64,000 bases of DNA. Source: Halichoerus grypus. Lineage: Eukaryota > Chordata > Mammalia > Carnivora > Phocidae. The stretch lies in NCBI RefSeq assembly GCF_964656455.1, contig NC_135716.1, positions 109,028,389-109,092,388 of the forward strand, written 5' to 3'. The position numbers were made by a program, and so were the translations under genes. This document shows positions 1-10,514 of this stretch, one piece after another (positions within the stretch are counted from its first letter, which is position 1; every line of letters begins with the position of its first letter). The notes under the pieces are model-generated. The model did no database searches. It saw nothing but the letters and a program-made list of their open reading frames with translations, and was not told the origin of the DNA.

Positions 1-307
1 AGTTCAGCATGTTTAAATGGGGAGTATGTGGACCTGAGGAGCCATCTGAGGCCTTCGCAATGTGGTAGGTTCTTAAGGCCTTCCTACCTGCACGCCCAGG
101 GTCTTTCTAAGTGGCCACGCACCCTGAAATGCAGCCACATGTCACACTCACTAGTTAATTGCTCTTCCACCAACCTCACTGAACTCAACTCCACGGTAAA
201 ATCTCAGTGGTTTACAAGAACTGGAGGGTAGGTCAACAGCAATTATAATATGTATATTTTTAAAATCATTTTGTTATATTTCGCAGTCTTGCTCTATAAA
301 TAGAGTT
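1..307. other. unassigned sequence
   Basis: No repeat family, exon or RNA gene is recognised. The one open frame here (28-231, plus) is 67 codons with no recognisable domain and looks like chance. Confidence 0.5.
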
Positions 308-325
308 TGGTTTCTCCAACTTTTT

Positions 326-522
326 TTTTTTTTTTAAGATTTTGTTTATTTATTTGACAGAGAGAGAGACAGTGAGAGAGGGAACACAAGTAGGGGGAGT
401 GGGAGAGGGAGAAGCAGGCCTCCTGCCAAGCAGAGAGCCCGATGCGGGACTCGATCCCAGGATCCCGGGATCATGACCTGAGCCGAAGGCAGACGCTCAA
501 CGACTGAGCCACCCAGGCGTCC
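326..522 (-). mobile_element. Can-SINE (tRNA-derived SINE), full length
   Basis: Read on the minus strand, the element opens with the 'GCCTGGGTGGCTCAGTCG'-type tRNA-like head, passes through the 'GGATCGAGTCC' B-box-like region and a CT-rich stretch, and ends in an AAATAAA/poly-A tail seen here as a T run at 326-335. An 18-base target-site duplication beginning TGGTTTCTCCAAC flanks it (308-325 and 523-540), so both ends are exact. It encodes nothing; such copies are moved in trans by L1 enzymes. Confidence 0.95.
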
Positions 523-540
523 TGGTTTCTCCAACTTTTT

Positions 541-706
541 GAACAAAGAGGTTATATATTTATGCTGAAACCACCACGTGCTGGTCACCATGCAGGGCAC
601 TTGAAATGGGTTGCCTCGTCCATCCTCACATCGCCATTATAAAGTGCTGAAGCTTTGAAAGGCAAAGTCACGTGGTCAAGGTCACAGGCTAGTACATGGT
701 TAAGGT

Positions 707-738
<32 letters not shown>

Positions 739-1392
739 CCAGTCTCTGGCACCAGAACCCAGGCTCTTTTCATGGCACAATGCTGCCTCTTGTGGTCACA
801 GAGAAGTGACTCAAAAAATGTTGAATAAAGGCCAAATATTGTCAAGTAAAGCTCTCGTTGGACTTGTTTTAATAAATGACTAAGAACCATTTATAATAAT
901 TACTAGCACATTGTTGCCATTGAAGTGGCTGATGCTAAAGTGGTTTGGGAAATACTAGAAAATGATTCACTGCCTTAAATAGACTAAGTGTGGCCTCCAT
1001 AAACTGATTTACGCCCTTGGTGCTACTTTTTACCTGAAGTGGTATAGAAAGAAATTTCAACCCCATCCATGCTCACATGACCTCAAGATCTATATTGCTG
1101 AGGTAGTAAATGTGCCTTTTATGAGGGTATTATTTTCCACTTATTAGTGTATTATTTCTCAGGAAATGAATTCCCCAGTCAGTTTATGTATGTGGTCTGA
1201 TTTCCCAACTGGACTTGGGCTTCTGAGAGCAACCACACCACGTTTTATTTGCCTTTAGGCCCTCCGTTCACCCTCCCCTCACTCACTACTGAGCCTGGGC
1301 TACGTGGAGCCCTGAGCAAACTAGATGCTCTCAATATATTGTCAACCAAATATAAGTCTTATATTGGAGTTAGTATATTATAAAAGCAAGCC
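541..1392. other. unassigned sequence
   Basis: Apart from the AC repeat at 707-735 nothing is recognised. The minus-strand open frame at 585-890 runs through that repeat and is not a credible gene. Confidence 0.45.
707..735. repeat. (AC)n microsatellite
   Basis: An uninterrupted AC dinucleotide tract of about 14 units; probably length-polymorphic. Confidence 0.97.
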
Positions 1393-1560
1393 AAAAAAAA
1401 AAAAAAAACTTAATGTAAAAAATGTACCACTGTGGTGTAGGATGTTGAGAGTGGGGGACGTTATGCATCAATGGGGACAAGGTTTATAAGAACCCTCAGG
1501 ACATTCTGATCAATGTTTTCTGTGAACTTAAAACTTCTCTAAAAAATAGATTTATATGTA
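1393..1560 (+). mobile_element. LINE-1 3' end fragment (old L1ME-like)
   Basis: An A16 run (1393-1408) is followed by a block matching, by recall, the terminal part of old mammalian L1 elements: 'AATGTACCACTGTGGTG', a 'GGATGTTGAGAGTGGGGGA' block, and an ending 'TGTGAACTTAAAACTTCTCT' before an A-rich tail. The poly-A side faces right, so the copy is in plus orientation. Only about 150 bases remain and there is no coding part. Confidence 0.72.
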
Positions 1561-1640
1561 TATACACATATATATACATAAAGATATATATATATATCTT
1601 TAGTATAAAAAGATCTTTATATATATTTTTTATACTAAAA
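1561..1640. repeat. AT-rich tract with overlapping palindromes
   Basis: A TA-rich stretch follows the L1 tail. It holds a perfect 24-base palindrome (1579-1602) centred on a (TA)n core, and a 13-base perfect inverted repeat, TTTAGTATAAAAA at 1599-1611 against its complement at 1627-1639. It could extrude as a cruciform. Confidence 0.9.
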
Positions 1641-2284
1641 GGACATACGGACACCTTTTTTTATACTCAAGTTCTTGATATATCCGAGGAAGTCTGCACC
1701 TACTTCATTTACATTTAATTTTTGAGCAGCATTTCCAACTCACTGCTCCTCACCCATGCTAGATGGAGCCAGACTCAGCCTCATTGGAGGATTCAGTTTA
1801 TGCATTGTAAGATAATCATATATGGACTGGACATTAGGAGGGGCAGCCACTTTTGAGAAGGCTGGCATAAACTCTGCCCTACCAGGCTTTCCATTTTTGA
1901 ATGTGCTTAAACCATCCAACTAGGGTGGTTGGTCTATACAGAGTTAAACAGTTCAAAGATGGTCTATGAAAGGTGGAGTAAGGGAGTTAAGAGCCAGGCT
2001 CTACAAGATACAGACAAGCACGCACAGTCTAGTGTATATAAGTGCTACAATTTGTGTTTAAAGAGTGAGGGAATATATTCTCCTATATTTGTTCATATGT
2101 GCATTAAGAAAACTCCAGGTGACTATAAAGAAACTAATAAGAGGACTTAACCAGTTTGGAGGGGTTGGGAGTCACAGAAGAGGTAAGGATGGAAAAAAGG
2201 ATCTTTACTTTTAGGTTTTTGAGCCAGCAGATGTGATTTTAACCATTTAAAAATGTATATGAACCCAACACACAATATAGCTGA
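1641..2284. other. unassigned sequence with first copy of a 31-bp dispersed repeat
   Basis: No known repeat is recognised. Bases 1655-1685 recur exactly at 2569-2599 (see findings). Confidence 0.5.
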
Positions 2285-2495
2285 AGGTCTGGATTCTATC
2301 TGGAGTCCCATTCCCACTTAAAAGTAATTTGACCTTAGACAATTATTTAACTTCTCCAAGTCACCATTTCCTCTGTAAAATGAAGATAATATATCTAACT
2401 TACAGAGCCACTTTGAAGATTTAATTATATAATCCCTGTAATGTGTGTGCCACCTAGTAACTTCTCAATAAATGTTAGCTATTAACATTTTATCA
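2285..2495 (+). mobile_element. MIR SINE
   Basis: A diverged MIR in plus orientation. The recognisable core is 'TTGACCTTAGACAATTATTT', followed by a 'CACCATTTCCTCTGTAAAATG' region and the 3' end 'CTCAATAAATGTTAGCTATTA'. MIRs are ancient tRNA-derived SINEs; no target-site duplication is expected to survive. Confidence 0.88.
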
Positions 2496-4425
2496 TTGTT
2501 ACTGATATATTATTATTATTTAAGAAACTGCATATTACGGAGTCCAGGAAAATTGATACAGGAGAGAACTTTTTTTATACTCAAGTTCTTGATATATCCT
2601 TCCAGTAATCTTCCTCTATTGAGGCAGTAAGTGAGTGTTTTTTCTTGTAATCTCTAGGACCTGACCAGTGGGACAGATACAATCTCCCCAAAAGCCATAA
2701 TATTACACATTGTAGTAACGATATTTCTTAAGAATAATGAGCTACAGAATTTCCAAGATCTCGTTTTACATCTGTGAAAAAATATCTACTTCATTTTTCT
2801 TTTCCTTAAGTGAAATTTTGGCAAAAAATAACAAAGGAAACAAAACATGGTTTTTGAGAGGTGGGGGGAACCTATCAGGTTTTGCCGAGAGAACTGAAGC
2901 AATAGAAAAATATCTGTCTGAAAGTAAGTTAGATTAATAGGGGCCTTTATCTGAGATAAAAGGTTTGTTTATAAGAACAACTAACCAATCAAACAAACAA
3001 AAACACAATACAGTAGAGAATAAGCAAAACTGGCGAACTGTAAAATTCCATAAGGAAACTGAACATAGCATATTAGATCACATGCTCAAACAAACTATTC
3101 AGTAGTTAGAAGTTTCTTCATTATTTTTTTAAAACTCCATATGGTATTCCTCATTTATTTAATAGCATGTACTATGTATTTAAATGTCCCCAAATTATCA
3201 TATCTTGTGGAAACAAAAGGTTAACTCACAATTACGTCACCTCAACATGGAGACGTCCAGTTATGAGTGCCTGGGGCAAGCAAAGCTGCTGGCCAGTGCT
3301 AGCCATCCTTTTGCCTTTTCTAACCTGGTCAGGCCAGACTGAGGTGAGTCCAATGTCCCAGGAAACTATTTTAAAACCTTGCTAACAGTTGCCTGCAAGG
3401 CCATTTCCTCTCAATACACTTTAAATAAACGGCATCAACTCTCACCTACAATCTGACAAACAGTAGCACATACAAGAAGAAAAGAAATGGATGATCTGGT
3501 TGCCCAAATACTACCAGATAAATGATTCAACTTTGCACAATATATTCCCAAACACCTTTCAGGGGTGATATCGTTTATGTCACCTGAAGAATCATCAAAG
3601 ATAAATAAAGGTATGCACATACAAGTAAGTAAATGAATAATATCATTGAACGAGTCAAAACAATGATGGTGACGCCTAGGCTTTTTACTAAATATCACAA
3701 GTAAATTTTCAAACCATGCAATGACAAACTTGTAGCCACTGTTTTATTACAAACATCTGAGCTACAAGAGGTCAACCCATAGAGCTGTTAGGAAGATTTT
3801 TGCCAGCTCTCAGTTCCCTGGAGGCACACTTTGAGAACAAGCTTAGGCTGGCTTTTCTGGCTATTTTCCAATTCGTTTATAAAATTAGTCTTATTATTTG
3901 ATGACAATTTTTTCTAACCACCTGATTGGCATTCTAATAATCTTTTCTTAGAACAATCAAATTTTATAATTTTTTTAATATAAAGTGATTTAATTCCAGA
4001 GGTTCTGATCAAATTAAACAGAATCCTAATTAACTAGTAATCAAATTGTACAGCAGGCAATGTTTAAGTTACAGTATGGAATATTAGTAATACTTTGTTG
4101 TAAGAGCCCCTCTCTAGGGACTTATCAAGCCTTGTTGGGATTGCTTAAAGGTCTCAGGACAGGATCAGAAGTTACTGAAAAGAAACGAAGGCACCAGTCT
4201 GGGTAAAGGATGTGGTAAATGAGGCCAAAGATGAGTATTATTTGCTTAGGTGTAGGTAGGAATTTTACAGGGAAAAAATGTGAAGCTAAGAAATAAGACT
4301 CTTTAACTACCCCTGAGCTTGTCCTCACCCCCCTTCCTGGCTCAAAACACTAAAAAGTAAAACACTTTGTTCTCAATCAAGAGTTAAAATTATTTTGGGT
4401 CATCTATCATTCTCTCTGTAAATCC
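2496..4425. other. unassigned sequence
   Basis: No repeat is recognised apart from the second 31-bp copy at 2569-2599. A signal-peptide-like reading frame that stops at a strong splice-donor sequence lies at 3263-3349 (see findings). Other open frames are under 90 codons and without recognisable domains. Confidence 0.45.
3263..3349 (+). other. possible first coding exon (signal-peptide-like), unproven
   Basis: From ATG at 3263 the frame runs 27 codons to GAG at 3343, then meets GTGAGT (3344-3349), a consensus splice donor in phase 0. The peptide has a Lys, then a hydrophobic core (VLAILLPFL) and a small-residue stretch (WSGQTE), the layout of a secretory signal. A CREB/ATF-like site, TTACGTCA, sits just upstream (about 3232-3239). 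I do not recognise the protein and no second exon is identified. Chance is a real possibility. Confidence 0.15.
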
Positions 4426-4497
4426 CATTCAGTTCAGGTCAACAAAATGCATTGAATACCATGTATTTGCAAGGCGCCAAATAAATAAATAAATAAA
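4426..4497 (-). mobile_element. possible L2/MIR scrap ending in an (AAAT)n tract
   Basis: The sequence 'AACAAAATGCATTGAATACC' loosely resembles the reverse complement of an L2/MIR 3' end. It is followed by a short (AAAT)4 run at about 4480-4497. Weak. Confidence 0.3.
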
Positions 4498-6214
4498 GTG
4501 ATCCCTAGACATTGATTCATTAAGAAATTCTCCAAGGGCATACTTCCCAGTCCTCTCTCTCCTATGGCCCCCTCTTAGGCTCTATTTCATTAAGACCTTG
4601 CTGTGACACAGCTACCATCACCCCATACCTCACTGTTCAGATTTATGTTATCTCTAGGCTTAAAATGAAGGTTAAACTTTTTAAAGGGTCGATGGAAATT
4701 TATGAGGAAATATCTAGTTTCTCAGCGCAGGAAAAATGTTGTAATTCATCGAAATCTGTACAAATCAAATGAAGTCATTACAAATGACCCTGATCTTCCT
4801 CTGATGCTGCCATATTAACAGCAACTAGCACATAAATTTTGATAAATCCAATCTCACAGCTAATCTTTCACCAAAACTGTGACCAATTAAAACCAATTTG
4901 TGTTCTTACAATAATGGTCAGAACTAGACCTAATTTAGGCACTGAGCACTCATTACAGAGTATGAAGACATTTGCCTTCCTACACTGACTGAACTCAACA
5001 CCCCGATGTCTCAACTTTTCATTCTCTGGGATTAAGGAGAGTTTCTACAGCATCCTGAGGGAATTTTTGAGAAACCCCAAACACCCTTCCAAAGTCTGCC
5101 CAAATTTGACCTCACTTAGGAGACCACATTGTGAATGATAGCTCTATCCTTTAGTGGGAGGGAATTCAACACTAGTTATCAAAGAGGAAAAAAAAAAGCC
5201 ACACATCTCTTCTTCCAAAGAGTAAACAAATAAAACACTAAATGATCCTTTAACCTTATGTTCATGGTAGAAAACACAGGGAAAAAAAATAAAACCTCAA
5301 ACTCAGAGACCCACAGCTGTAAACCTTCTTCCAACTCTCATCGGTGCAAAACGACAAATGGTGAAGAACTCAGAAATGAGCAGCACTTCACAAGAGCATA
5401 TTGATTTTCAATAAAACCATTTACACCTTTTTGCTTGGACTACAAGTAGCATGCTGTTTTCCCAAAGCCTCTGCCACTGAATTAAAAAGTGTGGACAATG
5501 TCCTCACTGGCTACACAAAGTTGTCTTTGGAAATATTCTTGATGAGAAGAATGTTCCAACCTCGACCAGAGAGGAAAAGGGAAACAAAAATGGACAAAAT
5601 GACTTTTGATATTTTTCCCTGACTGGGTTAATTACTTGGAAAAGAAAAAAGAATACCCAGTCCTCCAGAACAAAAAGGCATTTGTTTGAAATATAGCATA
5701 GCTCATATTGGCTTTGCACCAGCGAGCCTTCCAACAGACAGAACACAGGAAATTAAGAAGAGACTGCCTTGGGAAAATATTTTACATCCTAGGTGAATGG
5801 TGATATTTTTTATTGCAGTCCTCCAGAGTAACACCTCAGTGTCCATTGAAAAATGAGAGATTTTTTTATGAAGAAATTAAACTGAAGGCAGAGCTAATAT
5901 GATTCACTCTGTTGCTGGCTTACCTTTTGTCTTATTATGGTTTTGATGCCACAAGCCATTGACCCTCCAATATAAAACAATAATAATGACTGGAAGGAGG
6001 AAAATATGACAATGCAAAGATAGAAGGAAAAAAGAAGAAACTTTCTATGACACGATACCGATCTGCTGATGGCTGACCGCTAACATCCATTATGTCCCTC
6101 CCCTTATGTGAGGCAGCACTTTGGTTGGAAGCACTGAGACAAGGAAGAGGGGCTGGGATTGTCATAAATCAATCACGGCAAACCCATCCCCCTTCATAGT
6201 GACTGGTTTAAGAA
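4498..6214. other. unassigned sequence
   Basis: No repeat, exon or RNA gene is recognised. Short open frames at 5401-5622 (plus) and 5504-5746 and 5935-6165 (minus) show no domain features. Confidence 0.45.
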
Positions 6215-6655
6215 CCAAGGCTAGTCCATCAACTGATAGATGAATAAGTAAAATGCAATATATCCATGCTCTGGAATGTTATTCAGCAACAAAAAGAAAT
6301 AAAATACTGATATTGGCCACAACATGGATGAAATCTAAAAACATGCTAAGGGAAAGGCTCTGGTCACAGAAGACCACATACTGTGTGATTCCATGTACAT
6401 GAAATATCCAGAATAGGCAAATCTACAGAGACAGGGTAGATTTGTGGCTACCTAGGACTGAGGGGAATGAAGGAGGTAGGGAATAATGGCTAAAGGAATA
6501 GGAGTCTCTACAGGGGGTAATGAAAATGTTCCAAAAGTGATTGTGGTGATGGATGCACAACTCTGTGAATATACTAAATGCCATTGGATTGTTCACTTCC
6601 GATGGGTGAATTGTATGATACGGGAACCATATTTCAATTAAGCTGTTAAAAAGAG
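6215..6655 (+). mobile_element. LINE-1 3' end (L1MA/L1MB-like)
   Basis: A 5'-truncated L1 in plus orientation. It contains the usual downstream landmarks in order: 'CCATCAACTGATAGATGAAT', a 'GGAATGTTATTCAGCAAC' block, 'CATGGATGAAATCTAAAAAC', 'TGTGATTCCATGTACATGAA' and 'ATTTCAATTAAGCTGTTAAA' before the A-rich end. It covers the 3' untranslated region only. Confidence 0.92.
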
Positions 6656-6689
6656 AAAAAGGCCAAAGCCAACAGTCCTATGAAATCCC

Positions 6690-6995
6690 CCTGGCCGCAT
6701 TCATTTACTAATTCAAACAAAAAATATTTATTAGATGACTTCTAAGTCATATACTATCCTAGACAAAGAAGATACCACAGGAAATAGAATATACAAAATC
6801 TCTGCACTTACGGAGATTATGAACAATAAGCAAACAAAGGAAAAGCTAAGTAAAAGGCATAGCTATTAGATGATAATAAGTGAGTTAGACAGAGATGAAG
6901 CTGCAAAGTTGGTTTGTGCTTTTAGACAGAATGGTCAGGGAAGGTCTGACGGAGAAGATGATATTTGAATAAAGGCCAGAGGGAATTATTGGTTC
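6690..6995 (-). mobile_element. LINE-2 3' end, minus orientation
   Basis: Starts with 'CATTCATTTACTAATTCAAA' and an 'AAAATATTTATTAGATGACT' block, the reverse complement of the L2 3' end. It continues to 'GGTCAGGGAAGGTCTGACGG', which matches the L2 segment upstream of the 3' end. Highly diverged. The copy at 7600-7865 covers the same part of L2. Confidence 0.72.
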
Positions 6996-7079
6996 AGACA
7001 TGGGCATGTGACTCAATTTAGTCCAACCCAACTAAAAGGAAAGGAAAAGCCTTTTGTTAAATGGCTGCAGAAAAGGTGC

Positions 7080-7081
7080 GC

Positions 7082-7125
<44 letters not shown>

Positions 7126-7128
7126 ACT

Positions 7129-7156
<28 letters not shown>
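7080..7156. repeat. compound (CT)n(CA)n microsatellite
   Basis: A CT tract with two interruptions (about 7080-7125) passes into a CA tract (about 7126-7156). It produces artificial open frames of Leu-Ser and Thr-His repeats on both strands, which are not genes. Confidence 0.97.
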
Positions 7157-7160
<4 letters not shown>

Positions 7161-7599
7161 GTCGGATAGGAAAGACCAAGCGTGTAGCCCAAGGACTATG
7201 TGCTGTAACCACAAGGAGCTCCTGCCCCAGGGTGAAGCCAGCCCAGGACAAAAGCGCAGAGATGCAGAGAGAATGTGGATTTGATCAGGTCATCAGTTAA
7301 TAACATTGAAAGCCCTCCCCTACCTCTCCACTTCCAGGTGTGTGACCTCATCAATTTTCTTTTTGTTTAGACCACATGCAATGTACACATATATGTCCCC
7401 CAGGAACAATATCAAGATTCCTTTTTAAGAGATTTCTCATGGCTTTCCTCACAGCCCCCAGTGGGGAAATTACCACAGGGATGACATCGGTGTTGGCGCC
7501 CACACGCACTCCCCGCCTCCGCTGACCGCAGGTTCTAGGGCGGACGAGCATGGTCACAGGCGGGAAAACGTACACTTTGCTTGCGCGACCACGGCTCCT
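7157..7599. other. unassigned sequence with a CpG-dense patch
   Basis: About 14 CpG dinucleotides fall in 7488-7621, against a CpG-poor surrounding. No promoter element or exon is recognised. The patch runs into the L2 copy at 7600. Confidence 0.5.
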
Positions 7600-7865
7600 C
7601 TTTCATTCATTCCTCAAGCCGGACATTACTGAGTATCTCCTCTTGCAAAGCACCGCACCATATGCCAAGAATACAACAGTGTACACCCTCAAGGAGTGTC
7701 AGGTCCAGAAGGAACGACAGACAAGCAAGTAAATAATGAGGTAAAATAACTACTAACTGTCATAAATAGCTTGAAGGAAAGAAACTGGGAGGTGAGAAAC
7801 AGAATAACAAGAGAAACTACTCTGCAGGACGTGAATAGAAAGGCCTCTGCAAGGAGGTGACATTA
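7600..7865 (-). mobile_element. LINE-2 3' end, minus orientation
   Basis: Opens with 'TTTCATTCATTCCTCAAGCC', followed by 'ATATGCCAAGAATACAACAG' and 'CTCAAGGAGTGTCAGGTCCA', the order seen in reverse-complemented L2 3' ends. Strongly diverged; ends are approximate. Confidence 0.6.
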
Positions 7866-8919
7866 GCAGCTCCATTGGTGTCCCCACTCCAGTGGATTCA
7901 TCGTAGATCTTCGTGAGCAAAGACGAACGTCACTCAAGTGGAGAGATAGAGAGAGATGCAGTGTTTCAGTAATATATGTCCAAGTTCTTTGTAAGAAAAT
8001 ACCACAGAGAATCAAATTGTCCCTTTCAGAATGTTCTAGTCCTGCTGAAGAGACAAATCTCTCACTGCAAAAGCAGGGCCAGTTAATTATAAGACACCTT
8101 GCCAAACGTTAGGGGCCGGAAAAGGATACCACTAGAGTGGGAGGTAGGCTTAAGACAACAGGGAGGATGGAGATTGTGTGGTTCACTTAAAGACATGAAA
8201 ATTCAAATAATGTTTAAAAATACTCTGTGGGCCAAATAAAATATGTCTGTGACGGAACTGCCTAAGGAGACTGTTTTGACTCCTTTCCTAAATGTTCAGT
8301 TCACTACCTGAGGGCATTTTATACCTTTTGGAAACATTTAAAATAATAAAAATTGCCATTTTCAAAAGTGAAAGGCAAAGATGCAGAGCTATACCAATGA
8401 AAATATTGTGAGAATAAGGTGGAAGAGTGAAATCTTTGTCAGGATAATAATAATAATAGTAATTCTGTTTGCCTTTATTACAAATATTACCCTGACAGAG
8501 AAGGATGGGATAGGACAGCAGAGACGAGGAGGACCAGGTATCATAAATGAGACAGAGCTCCCCCACAGTGGTGGTGATGGTGATGGTGGGGATGGCCTCC
8601 ATATGTTCTCCCCTGCTGTTTGGCATTTAGGAGATGTAGGCTGAGAATATTCCAACATGCACTGAGAAGGCAGAACTACCTCTCAGGAGCTACATGTGCA
8701 TTTTAGATTTTTACTGTGCTATCAATGTCAGCATTCTTTTTTACCATTTCAGTGAAAATTTTTGGAGTTTCAAGCACAACAGAAGAATGACACAGGAGGA
8801 TAGGAAATATCTGATGGTAGATATATTTCACACAAGGCAATCTCTTGCCTTGAATCTCTAGAATAACCAATAAAAAATAACAAAATAGTGTATTAATATT
8901 AATACTGAGTGAGTAGAGG
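7866..8919. other. unassigned sequence with two short simple repeats
   Basis: A short TAA run (8444-8461) and a GGTGAT-type purine-rich run (8566-8596) are the only features. Several overlapping open frames on both strands at 8288-8658 arise from these and carry no recognisable domain. Confidence 0.5.
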
Positions 8920-9030
8920 TAGAAAAGAAATAATAAAAATAATAAATCCAAAAGAAGACAAGAAAAGAAAAAAACAACAAAAAACAAAAACAAAGAAAGA
9001 AAAGAAAGGAGAAAAAATACATAGGACAGG
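8920..9030. repeat. A-rich low-complexity tract
   Basis: A run of AAAAT, AAAAC and GAAA words with almost no C or T; low complexity. Confidence 0.85.
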
Positions 9031-9072
9031 AAGACAAAAAAATGTTAATTATTGATTTAAATTTATATCTGA

Positions 9073-9267
9073 GGGGCTCCTGGGTGGTTCAGTTGGTTAA
9101 GCATCCGACTCTTGATTTCGGCTCAGATCATGATCTCAGGGTGGTAAGATCAAGTCCCGCAGCAGGCATGGAGCCTGCTTAAGATTCTCTCTCTCCCTCT
9201 CCCTCTGCCCCTCCCACTGCTCATGCACGTATGCTCTCTCTCTCTCTAAAAAAGAAAAGAAAAAAAA
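9073..9267 (+). mobile_element. Can-SINE, older subfamily
   Basis: The head 'GGGGCTCCTGGGTGGTTCAG' and 'GTTAAGCATCCGACTCTTGA' mark the older 'GACTCTTGATT' form. A long CT-rich stretch leads to an A-rich tail with GAAA interruptions. A convincing target-site duplication was not found (AAATTTATAT on the left against AAATTTAGTAT on the right). Confidence 0.93.
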
Positions 9268-9500
9268 TTTAGTATATTGGAAAATTACATCCTATGTTAA
9301 GGGACTAAATGTTCCAATTGAAGAACAAAAGTAGTCAGACTAAATTTTTTTTAAGTATATGCTGTTTACAATATATGTAAAATAATGTGATTAACCAAAT
9401 TAATGAAATAAAGGAGAAAATTATAAGATTACTTGATAGATGCAGAAAAATATTTTATAAATTTCAACATCCATTCATAATTATTCTTAAATAGGTCTTT

Positions 9501-9680
9501 GGGGCATCTGGGTGGCTGGGTGTGCCTTTGGCTCAGGTCATGATCTCAGGGTCCTGGGATCAAGTCCCACGTCAGGCTCCCTGCTCAGCGGGGAGTCTGC
9601 TTCTCCCTTTGCCTCCCTCCCTCAACTCGTGCTCTCTCAATCTCTCTCTCTCTCTCAAATAAATAAAATCTTTTAAAAAA
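9501..9680 (+). mobile_element. Can-SINE with internal 5' deletion
   Basis: The head reads 'GGGCATCTGGGTGGCTGGG' and passes straight into 'TGCCTTTGGCTCAGGTCATG'. About 15 bases of the tRNA-like head, where the Pol III A box lies, are missing. The tail is 'CAAATAAATAAAATCTTTT'. A short duplication ATTCTTA flanks it (9483-9489 and 9681-9687). This copy should not be transcribable by Pol III. Confidence 0.92.
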
Positions 9681-9732
9681 ATTCTTAGACAAAGAAGGGA
9701 ACTTCCTTAGTCTTATCAAAGCTCACAGTAAA

Positions 9733-9940
9733 GGGACTCCTGGGTGACTCAGTCGGTTAAGCATCTGCCCTCAGCTCAGGTCATGATCCTAGGGTTCTGG
9801 GATCAGTTCTGCATTGGGCTCCTTGCTCAGTGGGAAGACTGCTTCTCCTTCTGCCTCTGCCTGCCACTCCCCCTGCTTGTTCTCTTTCTCTCTCTCTCTG
9901 TCAAATAAATAAATGAAATCTTCAAAAAAAAAAAAAAAAA
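9733..9940 (+). mobile_element. Can-SINE, full length
   Basis: Head 'GGGACTCCTGGGTGACTCAG', CT-rich middle, 'TCAAATAAATAAATG' tail and a poly-A run of 17. It sits in the L1 fragment 53 bases after the previous SINE. The target-site duplication is not clear. Confidence 0.93.
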
Positions 9941-10514
9941 GGAGAGAAGAAAAGTTAGGAGTACCTGTTCTCCCAGATACCAGGACTTATTCTTAAGGCT
10001 ACACTAAGACAGTGTGGTATTGGCACAAAAATAGAAAAACAGAGTAATGGAACAGAACAGAGAGTCTAGAAATCTAACCATACATATAAGGTCACCTAAT
10101 TTACAACCAAGTTTGGTACCACAGGCACAGTAGGATAAGTATATTCTTTTTAGTAAATTACACTGGGTCAACTAAAATCCACTTTGGAAATACTTAACCC
10201 GTACTGTATACCATACACACACAAAAAATTCTAGATTTATAATAGAGGTAAAAATGAAAAGGCAAAATAATAGAAGGAAAAAATAAAGAATATCTCCATG
10301 ACCTTCAGGTAGATAAATACTCCTTAAGATACAAAAGTCATTAACCATAAAAAATGTTAAATTTGACCACATTAAAATTAAGAACTTTGTTTATCAAATA
10401 CACCATTACAAAAGTGAATAGACAAGTAACAAATAAGAGATTTTTGCAACACATTTAACCAATAAAAGTTTCATATCCACAGTAATTAAAGAGATTCTAT
10501 TAATCAATTTTTTT

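Larger units (their letters stand above)
9275..10505 (+). mobile_element. LINE-1 ORF2 fragment, plus orientation, split by SINEs
   Basis: Pieces of an L1 second reading frame appear in order between the SINEs: an upstream block 'GGACTAAATGTTCCAATTGA', a block ending 'TTTCAACATCCATTC' before the second SINE, 'GAAGGGAACTTCCTTAGTCT' after it, then 'GACAGTGTGGTATTGGCACA' and the C-terminal coding region to about 10500. Stops and indels are frequent, so it is dead. The first blocks are not contiguous, so an internal deletion is likely. Its 3' end and tail are missing; it meets an opposite L1 at about 10510. Confidence 0.85.

Noticed and set aside
7054..7300. Open frames with Leu-Ser and Thr-His repeats on both strands
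   Set aside because: They are translations of the (CT)n(CA)n microsatellite.
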